Shown in pieces: positions 24,401 to 31,652 of a stretch of 64,000 bases of DNA. Each line of letters starts with the position of its first letter. Position 1 is the stretch's first letter. The position numbers and the translations under genes are program-made. The notes below the pieces were generated by a model that was not told where the DNA came from, ran no database searches, and was given only the letters and a program-made list of their open reading frames with translations. Location: NCBI GenBank assembly GCA_002841315.1, contig PHEW01000002.1, forward strand, positions 62,001 through 126,000, given 5' to 3'. Source of the DNA: Actinobacteria bacterium HGW-Actinobacteria-4. Its GTDB lineage: Bacteria; Actinomycetota; Actinomycetes; Actinomycetales; Demequinaceae.

Positions 24401-25933
24401 GGCGTTGACGCTCGTTCCGCGAGGTGTTGGGACAAGGTTGCCGATGTCACGCCCGCTACGGCTCTCCACAAGGGCCTCGAGTTGCACCAGCAACGCTTGA
24501 GCACTCTTGCGCGTCTGCGTCACGTGATCGCCACTCAACGGAGATAGCGGGGATGTCACGTGAGGCATCCACTCGAGCCAACGCCACTCGTTGGCCGTCG
24601 CTGCCGACACAAACCCGGTCACCACGCACTCCATGGGCGAGTGCAGCCCCAGGATCTGCACCAGCACCGAGCGCGCAACCGCACGCGCCTGCACAAGGTC
24701 ACCAGCAATGCCGGCGCCGCCGGCGGACCTCAGGTCGATCGTCACCGGCGCATTCGAGATCGTTCCGAACTGCTCGTGAATAGCAAGCGCCTTCTCCCAC
24801 AGCTCCGGGAACGTGTCGTTGGCTGGCGGCAGAGTGATCTCAAGCGAGGTGGGAATAGTCCCCAGCCCTACCCGAGCAGTGAGGAATCCATCGTGCTCTG
24901 GGCGCCTCGTCCACAGCAGCGAGCCACGAAGTTCGGCACTGTCGAGGATCTCCGCGGTTGACGGCGACTGTTGGTTCCGCGCCGCCCGCTCCTGCTCTTG
25001 GAGTCCCGCAATGGTGGTCTCGGTGTTCGCAATCGAGGCGTCAAACTCGATGCGTTTCTGGGCGAGTTTGCGCTTGTTCTGGCTCTTCTGATCGAAGTAG
25101 CTGCCGAGCATCAACATGGGGCTCATCGCGACAAATATCAACGTGAACAGCCGTCCGGTGACCAGGTACATCGTGATGCCGAGCACCACTGGCGCTACCA
25201 GAGCCAGCCGGGGGAACGGGCGGTTCTGAGGTTGCGTTGGTGGGCTGGGGATGTCGACCTTGTCGTCGGGCAGCGGGCCCACCACTCGCGGCGAGCGCGT
25301 GAAGGCGATGCTTGAGGTGGTCGGGACGTCGGCTTGAGTTCTGCTCTCGCGAGTCACCTCCATCTCTGTGTCGCCAATCACGATCGTGTCGCCGGGCAGC
25401 AATTGTGCGCGCGTCACGTATGTGTCGCCGATCATGACGCCGTTAGTGGAACCCATGTCGATGATCTCGAGATCGTCGCCCACGATGATGCGCGCGTGCC
25501 GCTTGGACGCGAGGGAGTCAGTGAGCTTGACGGCGACGTCGGCGTCGCGCCCAATGACGTTCGAGCCGGGATAGAGCGAGAAACTCTTGCCAGCGTCGGC
25601 CCCAGACACGACGTTCACAACCGCGACGGCTGCGGCCGCCGCTGCCGAGGTTTGCGCGGCAGCACCAGAGACCACCTCGACATGGTCCCCGCTCCGAATC
25701 CCCGAACTCTCGAAAGGCGCCTCGGCGTCCACCGCACGCGGCGCGACATCGGCACCAGCGGACAACGGCGTCACCACGAGCGTGGCGTCAGAGAACGGCT
25801 CAATGCCCGTCCGCGACGAATCCATCTGGAACAGCTGCTTCGCAACATCGCCGACGGTCGTATCAGTTGCCACCGACACCGACAGCATGGCTTCGCGGGA
25901 GTCACCGCGCTTGTAGGTCACTTTGAGGCTCAC
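21485..25933 (-). CDS. type VII secretion ATPase, ubiquitin-like + FHA + three FtsK/SpoIIIE domains
   Basis: A 1482-residue EccC/EssC-type motor. Residues 1-88 look like a beta-grasp ubiquitin-like (YukD/EsaB) domain ending SSGIRSGDHVEVV. Residues ~105-195 are FHA (GSNVIGRDADVAV, SLASKRHARI, DMGSTNGVMI). Two membrane helices lie near 240-280. ATPase 1 is intact (GGTTGAGKSE near 691; LVIVIDEFAAL). ATPase 2 keeps Walker A (GGSGAGKS near 1018) with a weak Walker B (VFLLVDGYG). ATPase 3 is degenerate (GQAGTGRT near 1299; LVVCIESVQ). The start is GTG at 25933, in a GTGA overlap with the FHA-HTH gene. FHA suggests gating by the kinase encoded two genes upstream. The ubiquitin-like assignment is inference. 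Confidence 0.93.
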   Translation of the reverse strand: MSLKVTYKRGDSREAMLSVSVATDTTVGDVAKQLFQMDSSRTGIEPFSDATLVVTPLSAGADVAPRAVDAEAPFESSGIRSGDHVEVVSGAAAQTSAAAAAAVAVVNVVSGADAGKSFSLYPGSNVIGRDADVAVKLTDSLASKRHARIIVGDDLEIIDMGSTNGVMIGDTYVTRAQLLPGDTIVIGDTEMEVTRESRTQADVPTTSSIAFTRSPRVVGPLPDDKVDIPSPPTQPQNRPFPRLALVAPVVLGITMYLVTGRLFTLIFVAMSPMLMLGSYFDQKSQNKRKLAQKRIEFDASIANTETTIAGLQEQERAARNQQSPSTAEILDSAELRGSLLWTRRPEHDGFLTARVGLGTIPTSLEITLPPANDTFPELWEKALAIHEQFGTISNAPVTIDLRSAGGAGIAGDLVQARAVARSVLVQILGLHSPMECVVTGFVSAATANEWRWLEWMPHVTSPLSPLSGDHVTQTRKSAQALLVQLEALVESRSGRDIGNLVPTPRGTSVNAVAHDEEPPELPAVVVVVEDDAPADRSRLIRLAEKGADVNVHVLWIAPAVASIPAACRSYIDVGPEGSGPVGHVRAGATVHPVTYEAIDVATAARFARRTSCVEDISVIASDSGAIPGAVSYLDLHGFEAIEPGHHEQRWRADAVAAGSTRRNFTLRALVGHTGDEPLYLDLRSQGPHALVGGTTGAGKSEFLQSWILGMAAAYSPERVTFLFVDYKGGSAFADCVKLPHSVGLVTDLTPALVDRALASLRAELHYRERLLAAKGAKDLETLEKSGDADSPPSLVIVIDEFAALVNEVPAFVDGVVDIAQRGRSLGLHLIMATQRPAGVIKDNLRANTNLRIALRMADEADSSDILGISAAAHVDASLPGRAMARTGPGRIATFQSAYAGAHSVPGATGGPRLKVSELALGSGGPWELPSSGVQAAPDGESDAARVVSAMAVAAELLELPAPRRPWLDELATTYELRDLAKQAGGPVAFGLVDDPAHQAQYVAQYDPDQDGNLVILGGSGAGKSCALRTIALGATLSRDIAPVHIYAVDASSGGLEMLQVLPNVAGVLDSDDVERVGRTMKRLVALVRERLATFGEARASTLTEYRAKSKERGIPRVFLLVDGYGLFQTEYMHEAGRAPIFQDFQEILTAGRAAGVHVVMSADRVGALHTTIQALVSRTVVLRLSDENQYGMIGLRKGALAPDSPSGRAVDLASKKELQIAVLGGSERIDEQARAIEKLALKVPDRPEWKAEAIPRMPAQVLGSEMPDSVDGLPVLGMESESLAPRGFDMERPIIIVGQAGTGRTAAMAWLASAIRRANPDARIVHLSQRRSALGDLKAWTASHVGPAAAEEFVAKWGKALEAPGEGKDQLVVCIESVQDFGASMSDGPIVQAIKTGRRNGHLIIGEAETQGWSSGQLVSELKSARRGLLLAPEGADAQMLFSVQAPRMARADMPPGRGVWIESGRVAVIQVPWLDGEFSPL

Positions 25934-26676
25934 GAGGCGCTTCCTTCATCGACGGGATCGGACATAGATGCTTGGTCCAGCAACGGCAGGTCAGCTCGCG
26001 TCACGAGGCGCGAGGCAATGGCGTGCTCGACCAAGCGGGCGCGACGGTTGGTGGCGTATTTCCCGGCACCTCCGCGCAAACCAGGCACGCCAGCGCGATC
26101 CAACTTCTCGCACACGTTGTCGAGCTTGCGATTGAGCCTGGTAGTACTCCAGCCCAGGCGCTCCGCAGCACTCGCGGATGACGGAATGTCGGACATCCCG
26201 GCGCCTTCTCTGCGCAGCATCGGCTCCGCCAGCGCCACAAGGAGAATGTGTTGCGTGGGAGTTAAGGAGACGTTGCCGACGGTGGTGATGCCTTGGTCGC
26301 TATGGGTGACGCCCGTCTCGGCGAACTGGGGCGCATCGACATAGATAGCCAACTCGTAGGTGGTGGGTCCTGCGGTGAAGATCACCGAGGTGGCGTGAAA
26401 CACCACCGGCAGGCGCGCACCCGGTGCGAGCCACGCTTGCACCCGTCCAGCCCCATCGGTGACCGTCGCGGTGAGGCGCGTACCGACGTTGACCAGCCAC
26501 CACAGAGTGTCGGAGCGGTGCAGCCGCAAGAAGTGTCGGTGCAGGAACGGGTTGTCGTCGATCGCAAGGGTGCCTTCGCGACCCAGGGTGAATGTCTCGC
26601 CGGGAAACACGTGATAGAAGTCACCCGCGAACTCGACGGTGACGCGATCGCTCCGGATCGCTTGCGGGGCGGTCAC
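25930..26676 (-). CDS. FHA-like domain plus winged-helix protein
   Basis: 248 residues from GTG at 26676, overlapping the kinase stop (GTGA). The N-terminal ~100 residues are FHA-like (FPGETFTLGREGTLAIDDNP, LHRHFLRLHRSDTLWWLVNV): a GRE-type loop and an HxH in place of the usual S-x-x-H. From about residue 150 the protein becomes a possible HTH (LTPTQHILLVALAEPMLRRE, AERLGWSTTRLNRKLDNVCE). It could link kinase state to transcription, or the HTH-like part may be a protein-binding module. It is soluble. Confidence 0.8.
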   Translation of the reverse strand: MTAPQAIRSDRVTVEFAGDFYHVFPGETFTLGREGTLAIDDNPFLHRHFLRLHRSDTLWWLVNVGTRLTATVTDGAGRVQAWLAPGARLPVVFHATSVIFTAGPTTYELAIYVDAPQFAETGVTHSDQGITTVGNVSLTPTQHILLVALAEPMLRREGAGMSDIPSSASAAERLGWSTTRLNRKLDNVCEKLDRAGVPGLRGGAGKYATNRRARLVEHAIASRLVTRADLPLLDQASMSDPVDEGSAS

Positions 26677-28361
26677 GGTGTGCACCCGATTGCTGGATCG
26701 GCTGACGCACGCCCATCGGCGCGTCTGATCAGCACCTCGATACAGGTCTGGCCCTCTGCGCTCGCTGGCGTCGTCACCGTGGTCGCGTCGGTCGCCGCTA
26801 GCGCAGGAGTAGCGTCTCCTACCCGGACACCCCACAAGTAGGTGTCACCCGGTTTGGGATCGGGGTTGACCCACGCAAAAACCGCGTCGGCGCCTTCGAT
26901 AGCTCCCACCAGGTCCTCGACCTGGGGCACAAGGCGCTCCGTGACCACACCATCGATCGGAGCCGCAACCGTGGGGTCCACCTCATCGGGGCCGCCCGGG
27001 TCCGAGTTCAAGGCGATGGCCGTGCCGATCCCGAGAACCGCGACCACTGCTGCAACTCCGCCTCCGATCAGCAGCGGGCGCTTCCCGCGTGGCTGGCTGC
27101 TCTCGACATCGGGCTCAGATGCCACGGCAGGAGCAACCGGTGCCTTGACCTGCGTGTGGTCGAGGTCAGACGCGGCGTCGTGCGCGATCAAGGCCGGACC
27201 ACCCGGGCGTTGCTTGATGATCGTGGCATCGGGAATCTCATCGGCAGGCGATAGTGCCGCTCCGGACGCAAACGTGGGCACGCCTGACCCTCGAGGCGCA
27301 ACAACCTGACGACCAGTGGAGTCTCTCAGAACCGTGGCGTCCGTGGTGCTGAACGGAAGGTCGCCCAGGCCAGTGGGCGTCGAGACAGGGAACGGAGAGA
27401 CCGGCGCATTGCCCGCAGGGTTGATCGTGACGACCGCGCGCACCCGGGTGTGGCCGTCGTCTTCATCCTCGCCAGCCGAATCGTCAACCGAGTCGTCGAT
27501 CACGTCGACGGGGGTCACAGACATCGACAATTCGATCTGAACCTTCTGGAGCGCCCGCGCAAGTTCGAGCGCGGACTGGTGACGGTTCTGAGGCAGTTTC
27601 GCCATGCCCTTCGCCAGTGCTTCATCGAGCGAGATCGGGACGTCGGCGCGGCCCAGGGGTGCCAGGGGGTCACCTTGAATGCGGGAGATGATGTCCGCAC
27701 CCGAGTTCTTGCCGCCTGGGACCTCGAAGGGTGATCGTCCAGCGAGCAACGTGTAGACGGTGGCCGCCAACGCAAACACATCACTGTGAACCGAGGACTG
27801 CTGGGTCGCGTCAAAGGCCTCCGGCGGGGACCACGGAATGGACATCCCGACGGAATCGGCGGCACCCATGGTGGTACCCGCGATTCCAAAGTCGGTGAGC
27901 GCGGGCCGGTTGTACTCGGTCACAAGGATGTTGGCCGGCTTAATATCACGGTGGAGGATTCCGGCACGGTGGGCCGTTTCGACTGCGCCAGCGACTTGGA
28001 TTCCTACGCGCAGTGCTTCCGCAACCGAGAAGTTCGCTTTGCGGTAGCGAGACTGCAGATTAGCTTTGGGGCAGTACTCCATCGCAAGGTACGGCCGGCC
28101 GTCGATCGCGACATCAGCCTGGTAGATGGTCACGATCGCGGGGTGCGTGGACAGCTGCGCCATCACGTTCGCTTCCGCCGTGAAGTCCGCGACTGAACCG
28201 GCCGTGAGGCCCTCGGTCAACAACACCTTGACAGCGACACGACGCTTGGGCAGTTGCTGCTGGTAGAGGAAGACATCGGCGAAACCTCCCGATCCCAGCA
28301 ACTGAACATAGGTGAAGCCGGGAATCTCTGGCGGCATCGATGGCGCTCGGCGCGAACTCAT
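26673..28361 (-). CDS. membrane Ser/Thr protein kinase (Pkb2-like)
   Basis: 562 residues. The kinase domain (about 15-280) has GSGGFADV, catalytic Lys45 (VAVKVL), HRDIKPAN with Asp139, and DFG at 157-159. A disordered acidic/Pro linker follows, then one membrane helix (LLIGGGVAAVVAVLGIGTAIAL, about 418-440) and an extracellular ~120-residue domain with two Cys but no PASTA repeats. The start ATG overlaps the FHA gene stop (ATGA). It is the probable counterpart of the kinase in Bifidobacterium PFNA clusters and likely phosphorylates the FHA partners and ATPase; the sequence does not prove substrates. Confidence 0.93.
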   Translation of the reverse strand: MSSRRAPSMPPEIPGFTYVQLLGSGGFADVFLYQQQLPKRRVAVKVLLTEGLTAGSVADFTAEANVMAQLSTHPAIVTIYQADVAIDGRPYLAMEYCPKANLQSRYRKANFSVAEALRVGIQVAGAVETAHRAGILHRDIKPANILVTEYNRPALTDFGIAGTTMGAADSVGMSIPWSPPEAFDATQQSSVHSDVFALAATVYTLLAGRSPFEVPGGKNSGADIISRIQGDPLAPLGRADVPISLDEALAKGMAKLPQNRHQSALELARALQKVQIELSMSVTPVDVIDDSVDDSAGEDEDDGHTRVRAVVTINPAGNAPVSPFPVSTPTGLGDLPFSTTDATVLRDSTGRQVVAPRGSGVPTFASGAALSPADEIPDATIIKQRPGGPALIAHDAASDLDHTQVKAPVAPAVASEPDVESSQPRGKRPLLIGGGVAAVVAVLGIGTAIALNSDPGGPDEVDPTVAAPIDGVVTERLVPQVEDLVGAIEGADAVFAWVNPDPKPGDTYLWGVRVGDATPALAATDATTVTTPASAEGQTCIEVLIRRADGRASADPAIGCTP

Positions 28362-29719
28362 GGCAACTCCTCAAAGGTGATCGAGACGCCGTCGCCAATG
28401 TCGATGACGTCCCCTGACACGACGACCATGGGCTCGTGCGGGTGCAACCGCATGGGTTCGCTGCCGTTGCGGTGCATGATCGATCCGTTGGTGGTATCGA
28501 GGTCAACGGCCACCACACTGTCGCCTTCCACCCGGATCTCAAGATGGCTGCGCGAGATATCCTGCTCCGGGCTCGCAACCGCGACAAGGTGCGGCATCGT
28601 GCCCGTGATTCTGGTGGCTTTGGGACGGCGTCCCACGATCACGTTGCGGTCCAGCGTGTACTCGCCGCCGCTCGAGATGCGAACACGGCCTCGGGCCACG
28701 GCGGGCGCGCTTGCTGCCCCGTCACCGACGATCTCTCGCGCCGCAGCGACCGACACCGTCTCTCCGTCGTGATCGCCTGCGGGCGCGCCTTGAACTGACG
28801 TGGGTTCCGGTGCGGGCGGCGGCGGCGCGGGCGTAGCGGTGTTCGCTGCGGCACTTGCGGGGGGACCTACACTCCACTGCGACGGCACGCCAGCGATCAT
28901 GCCGTTGAGTTGAGGAGTTTCGGGTTCTTGGGCCCCGATTGGCGGCGTGGGCGCAGGCGCGGGCTCCCATACAGGCGGCGGAGGTTCCGGCCGCGGGGCT
29001 GGTGCGGGTTCAGGTGGAAGGGCCGCCGGAGGCAGCGGACTCCGCTGTGGAGCCGGCGCCGCGTCGGCCTGGGCCGTAGGGGCGTCGATCTCGGTCGCGC
29101 CCCACAACTCGCCAAAGGTGGTGTCGAGAACGTCATCCTCGGGCTCCCCGTGCAACGTCGTTTCGCCCGATGCCTCGGCCGGGTTCTCCGGTCGAGCTTC
29201 CACTGCAGTGATGGCCTGTTCCGGTTGCGCCGGCAGGGGAGCAAGCGGCGGCGCCACCGGGCTTGCGCTCATGCTCGCTTCAAACACATAAGTGATCGCG
29301 GCCGCGTGGGCGACACCCACCGCCATGGGCAGTGCCGGCGCGTTGCCCGCGGACCGGTCGGGCGAGAGGATACTGACGCGCTCCGGCGCGGTAATCACTG
29401 TTTCCGTCCAGGTGCTGACTCCCGCGCCGGTGAAGGGCACAGAACCGTCCCGACCCGTAACGATCACCGACACGGGCCCGCGTACCGCGACTCGCACTCC
29501 GTGCTCCTCAACCATGACCACCGCGAAATCAGGAATTCCCGACAAGCTGGTGCCAAATGAGGCAGTGAGAGCGTCCACAAACAGACCAAGACCGGCACCT
29601 CGCTCGAGGTGCCCGAGCACGGCTGCGCACACCTCGACTGGGGCAGTCCCCGGAAGCAGGGCTGCACCGCGGCTGGCGATAACCGCCATCCACTCCCCCG
29701 GCTCGTAGGTGTGCCGCAC
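28358..29719 (-). CDS. FHA-domain protein with long Pro/Ala/Glu linker
   Basis: 453 residues. Residues 1-140 form an uncharacterised domain (WMAVIASRGAALLPGTAPVE, SFGTSLSGIPDFAVVMVEEH). Residues about 150-335 are Pro/Ala/Glu-rich and probably disordered. The C-terminal ~110 residues are a canonical FHA (IVGRRPKATRITG, DISRSHLEI, DLDTTNGSIM), which binds phosphothreonine. The start is GTG at 29719, two bases after the phosphatase stop. No signal peptide or membrane helix is seen. It is a likely adaptor between the kinase and the membrane complex. Confidence 0.9.
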   Translation of the reverse strand: MRHTYEPGEWMAVIASRGAALLPGTAPVEVCAAVLGHLERGAGLGLFVDALTASFGTSLSGIPDFAVVMVEEHGVRVAVRGPVSVIVTGRDGSVPFTGAGVSTWTETVITAPERVSILSPDRSAGNAPALPMAVGVAHAAAITYVFEASMSASPVAPPLAPLPAQPEQAITAVEARPENPAEASGETTLHGEPEDDVLDTTFGELWGATEIDAPTAQADAAPAPQRSPLPPAALPPEPAPAPRPEPPPPVWEPAPAPTPPIGAQEPETPQLNGMIAGVPSQWSVGPPASAAANTATPAPPPPAPEPTSVQGAPAGDHDGETVSVAAAREIVGDGAASAPAVARGRVRISSGGEYTLDRNVIVGRRPKATRITGTMPHLVAVASPEQDISRSHLEIRVEGDSVVAVDLDTTNGSIMHRNGSEPMRLHPHEPMVVVSGDVIDIGDGVSITFEELP

Positions 29720-29721
29720 GC

Positions 29722-30528
29722 TCAGACTCCCCCAGCAACATTCATTCGCGGCACCGTGTCAACGTGGGCATCAACGTCATCCGCGCTCGTCACAAAGACT
29801 GCATCGACCACGATAGCGGTGATGTTGTCCCGACCGCCTTTCACGAGGGCCTCATGTACCAGGTGCTGGGCGGCGGTCTTTGGACTGCCTGTGGTGGTCA
29901 GCACCTCCGCGATGCGTGCGTCTGTCAGTTCCCCGGAGAGCCCGTCGGAGCACACCAACATGCGGTCACCACGAAGCGCCGGAATCATCCAGAAGTCGGC
30001 TTCGCTCACGCCGCCAGCGCCTATCGCACGCGTCACAACATTGCGGCGCTTGTCGGTGGCCGCTTCAGCGCGGGTGAGTTCGCCAGATTCGACCAGTTCT
30101 TGCACCACGGAGTGATCGACGCTCACCTGCTCAAGTTCTCCTGCCACCAGGCGGTAGGTCCTTGAGTCGCCTACGTTGATCACGAGCCAATAGGGAGAGC
30201 CGTCGTGGACAGCGATCCCCAAGCCGCTCAGAGTGGTCCCCGCAGGCGCATTGCCGTGATTGAGCGACGACACTCGGCGCCCGGCGTCCGCATAGGCCGA
30301 GCGCATGGCTTCGAGGTCAACGCTAGGGGTGCCCGCGAGCGCCCTGAATGCCTCGATAACTGCCGCGCTCGCGACCTCTCCCGCCTCGTAGCCACCCATG
30401 CCGTCGGCAACAAGGAAGACCGGCTCGTCGCACAGGTACGAGTCTTCATTGTGAGAGCGGCGAGTACCCGCATCGGTCGCTGCGCCTGCCTCGACCCTCA
30501 TCAGGTGCCGACTTCCGTAGGTGTGCAT
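29722..30528 (-). CDS. PP2C-family protein phosphatase
   Basis: 268 residues, a metal-dependent Ser/Thr phosphatase. Metal-binding motifs are all present: SHNEDS, FLVADGMGGYEAGE, VINVGDSRTYRLV, LVCSDGLSGELTD and KGGRDNITAIVVD. It is soluble. The start is taken as ATG at 30528 (MHTYGS); TTG at 30540 overlapping the previous gene, or ATG at 30501, are alternatives. It opposes the kinase encoded downstream and corresponds to the PrpC phosphatase of PFNA clusters. Confidence 0.92.
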   Translation of the reverse strand: MHTYGSRHLMRVEAGAATDAGTRRSHNEDSYLCDEPVFLVADGMGGYEAGEVASAAVIEAFRALAGTPSVDLEAMRSAYADAGRRVSSLNHGNAPAGTTLSGLGIAVHDGSPYWLVINVGDSRTYRLVAGELEQVSVDHSVVQELVESGELTRAEAATDKRRNVVTRAIGAGGVSEADFWMIPALRGDRMLVCSDGLSGELTDARIAEVLTTTGSPKTAAQHLVHEALVKGGRDNITAIVVDAVFVTSADDVDAHVDTVPRMNVAGGV

Positions 30529-30530
30529 CC

Positions 30531-31652
30531 CTACCGCCAACCGATCGTTACTGTGCGTTCGCCCATAGAGAGCAGGTCTCCGTCAGCGAGGTCGTACGGC
30601 TCGCCGGGTTCCAGGCGTTGCGACGCTCCCGCGCGCGCCAATGCCACGCCGTTGGTCGAATGGAGGTCAACAATCTCGACTCGATCAGACTCAATGCGCA
30701 CCGAGAAGTGAGTCTTTGACAGCGACTTGGTGGGATCGGGCATGCTCACGAGCAAGGCCGAGGGTTCGCCGGGCGACTCTGGGTTGCGGCCGACGACGGC
30801 GCTGGTCCCGATGGTACTCACAGTGCCGTCGTCCCATGTCAGGGTGACAATCACGGTGCGTGGTGTGGCGATTCTGGTGAGATCGAGATCCTCGTCATCG
30901 GTGAGCTCCGTGACGGGAGCTGCGAGTGGGACGTCCACGGGCGGCGGATCAGTGACAACAGGTGCGTGCACCGCCGATGGCGGCACAGGCGCAGCCTCCG
31001 CGCCGGGTGGTTCAACCGGCGGCAGCGACTGCTGTGGCGCGGGCTCGCGCTTGAACCCGGGCACTGCAGTAATGAGGGGCTCATCCATGGCGTCACTCTC
31101 CTTGGCCGTAGGGCCCGGGCGTTCGCGTGCACCCGGATTGTCACGGCGACCCTCGGCGGCAGCCGTTGGCACCGAACGCTCCACTAACGGCCCGTTCGCC
31201 GTGGTCGCGTCAACCATCATGGTTCCCATGAGTTTGTCGTGCCAGCCCCTGAGTCGTGCATCCATGAGAGGCGAGAAGGCACCCACGATCACCGCGACGC
31301 CTAGGTGCCACAGGAGGGCTCGCCCCAGGGTTCTCACAAACCCCACAGACACACCCGTGGATGCAGCCACGAGTCGAGTCTGCGCGAGCGCCATCCCCGG
31401 CGTGGCGCGGCTGGCCTTGAGGAATACCAACGCTAGCCAAGCCGCCAGCACTACGAGCCCGCCGAACGCCATCCAGAACGCCACAGCGGCGCCTGTCGTC
31501 GGACCCTCTGTGGTCGACCTTGCCGCGACAACGGCCGCTGGGACGTAAGCGATCAAACCAACGAAGGCAATGATCGTTCCGTCCACCGCTGCAGCAGCGA
31601 GTCGGCGCGCCGCAGGCGCGTGCACCAGTGATGCCGAGACTGCCTCAGCCAT
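30531..31652 (-). CDS. RDD membrane domain fused to C-terminal FHA
   Basis: 373 residues. The N-terminal ~160 residues are an RDD domain (HAPAARRLAAAAVDGTIIAF, ATPGMALAQTRLVAASTGVS, DARLRGWHDKLMGTMMVDA) with four or so helices. A Pro-rich linker follows, and the C-terminus is FHA (AVVGRNPESPGEPSA, SLSKTHFSVRI, DLHSTNGVAL). The start is ATG at 31652, overlapping the transglutaminase-fold gene by eight bases. It would place a phospho-reader at the membrane; it may be the equivalent of the cluster's 'mprot' gene in Bifidobacterium. Confidence 0.9.
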   Translation of the reverse strand: MAEAVSASLVHAPAARRLAAAAVDGTIIAFVGLIAYVPAAVVAARSTTEGPTTGAAVAFWMAFGGLVVLAAWLALVFLKASRATPGMALAQTRLVAASTGVSVGFVRTLGRALLWHLGVAVIVGAFSPLMDARLRGWHDKLMGTMMVDATTANGPLVERSVPTAAAEGRRDNPGARERPGPTAKESDAMDEPLITAVPGFKREPAPQQSLPPVEPPGAEAAPVPPSAVHAPVVTDPPPVDVPLAAPVTELTDDEDLDLTRIATPRTVIVTLTWDDGTVSTIGTSAVVGRNPESPGEPSALLVSMPDPTKSLSKTHFSVRIESDRVEIVDLHSTNGVALARAGASQRLEPGEPYDLADGDLLSMGERTVTIGWR

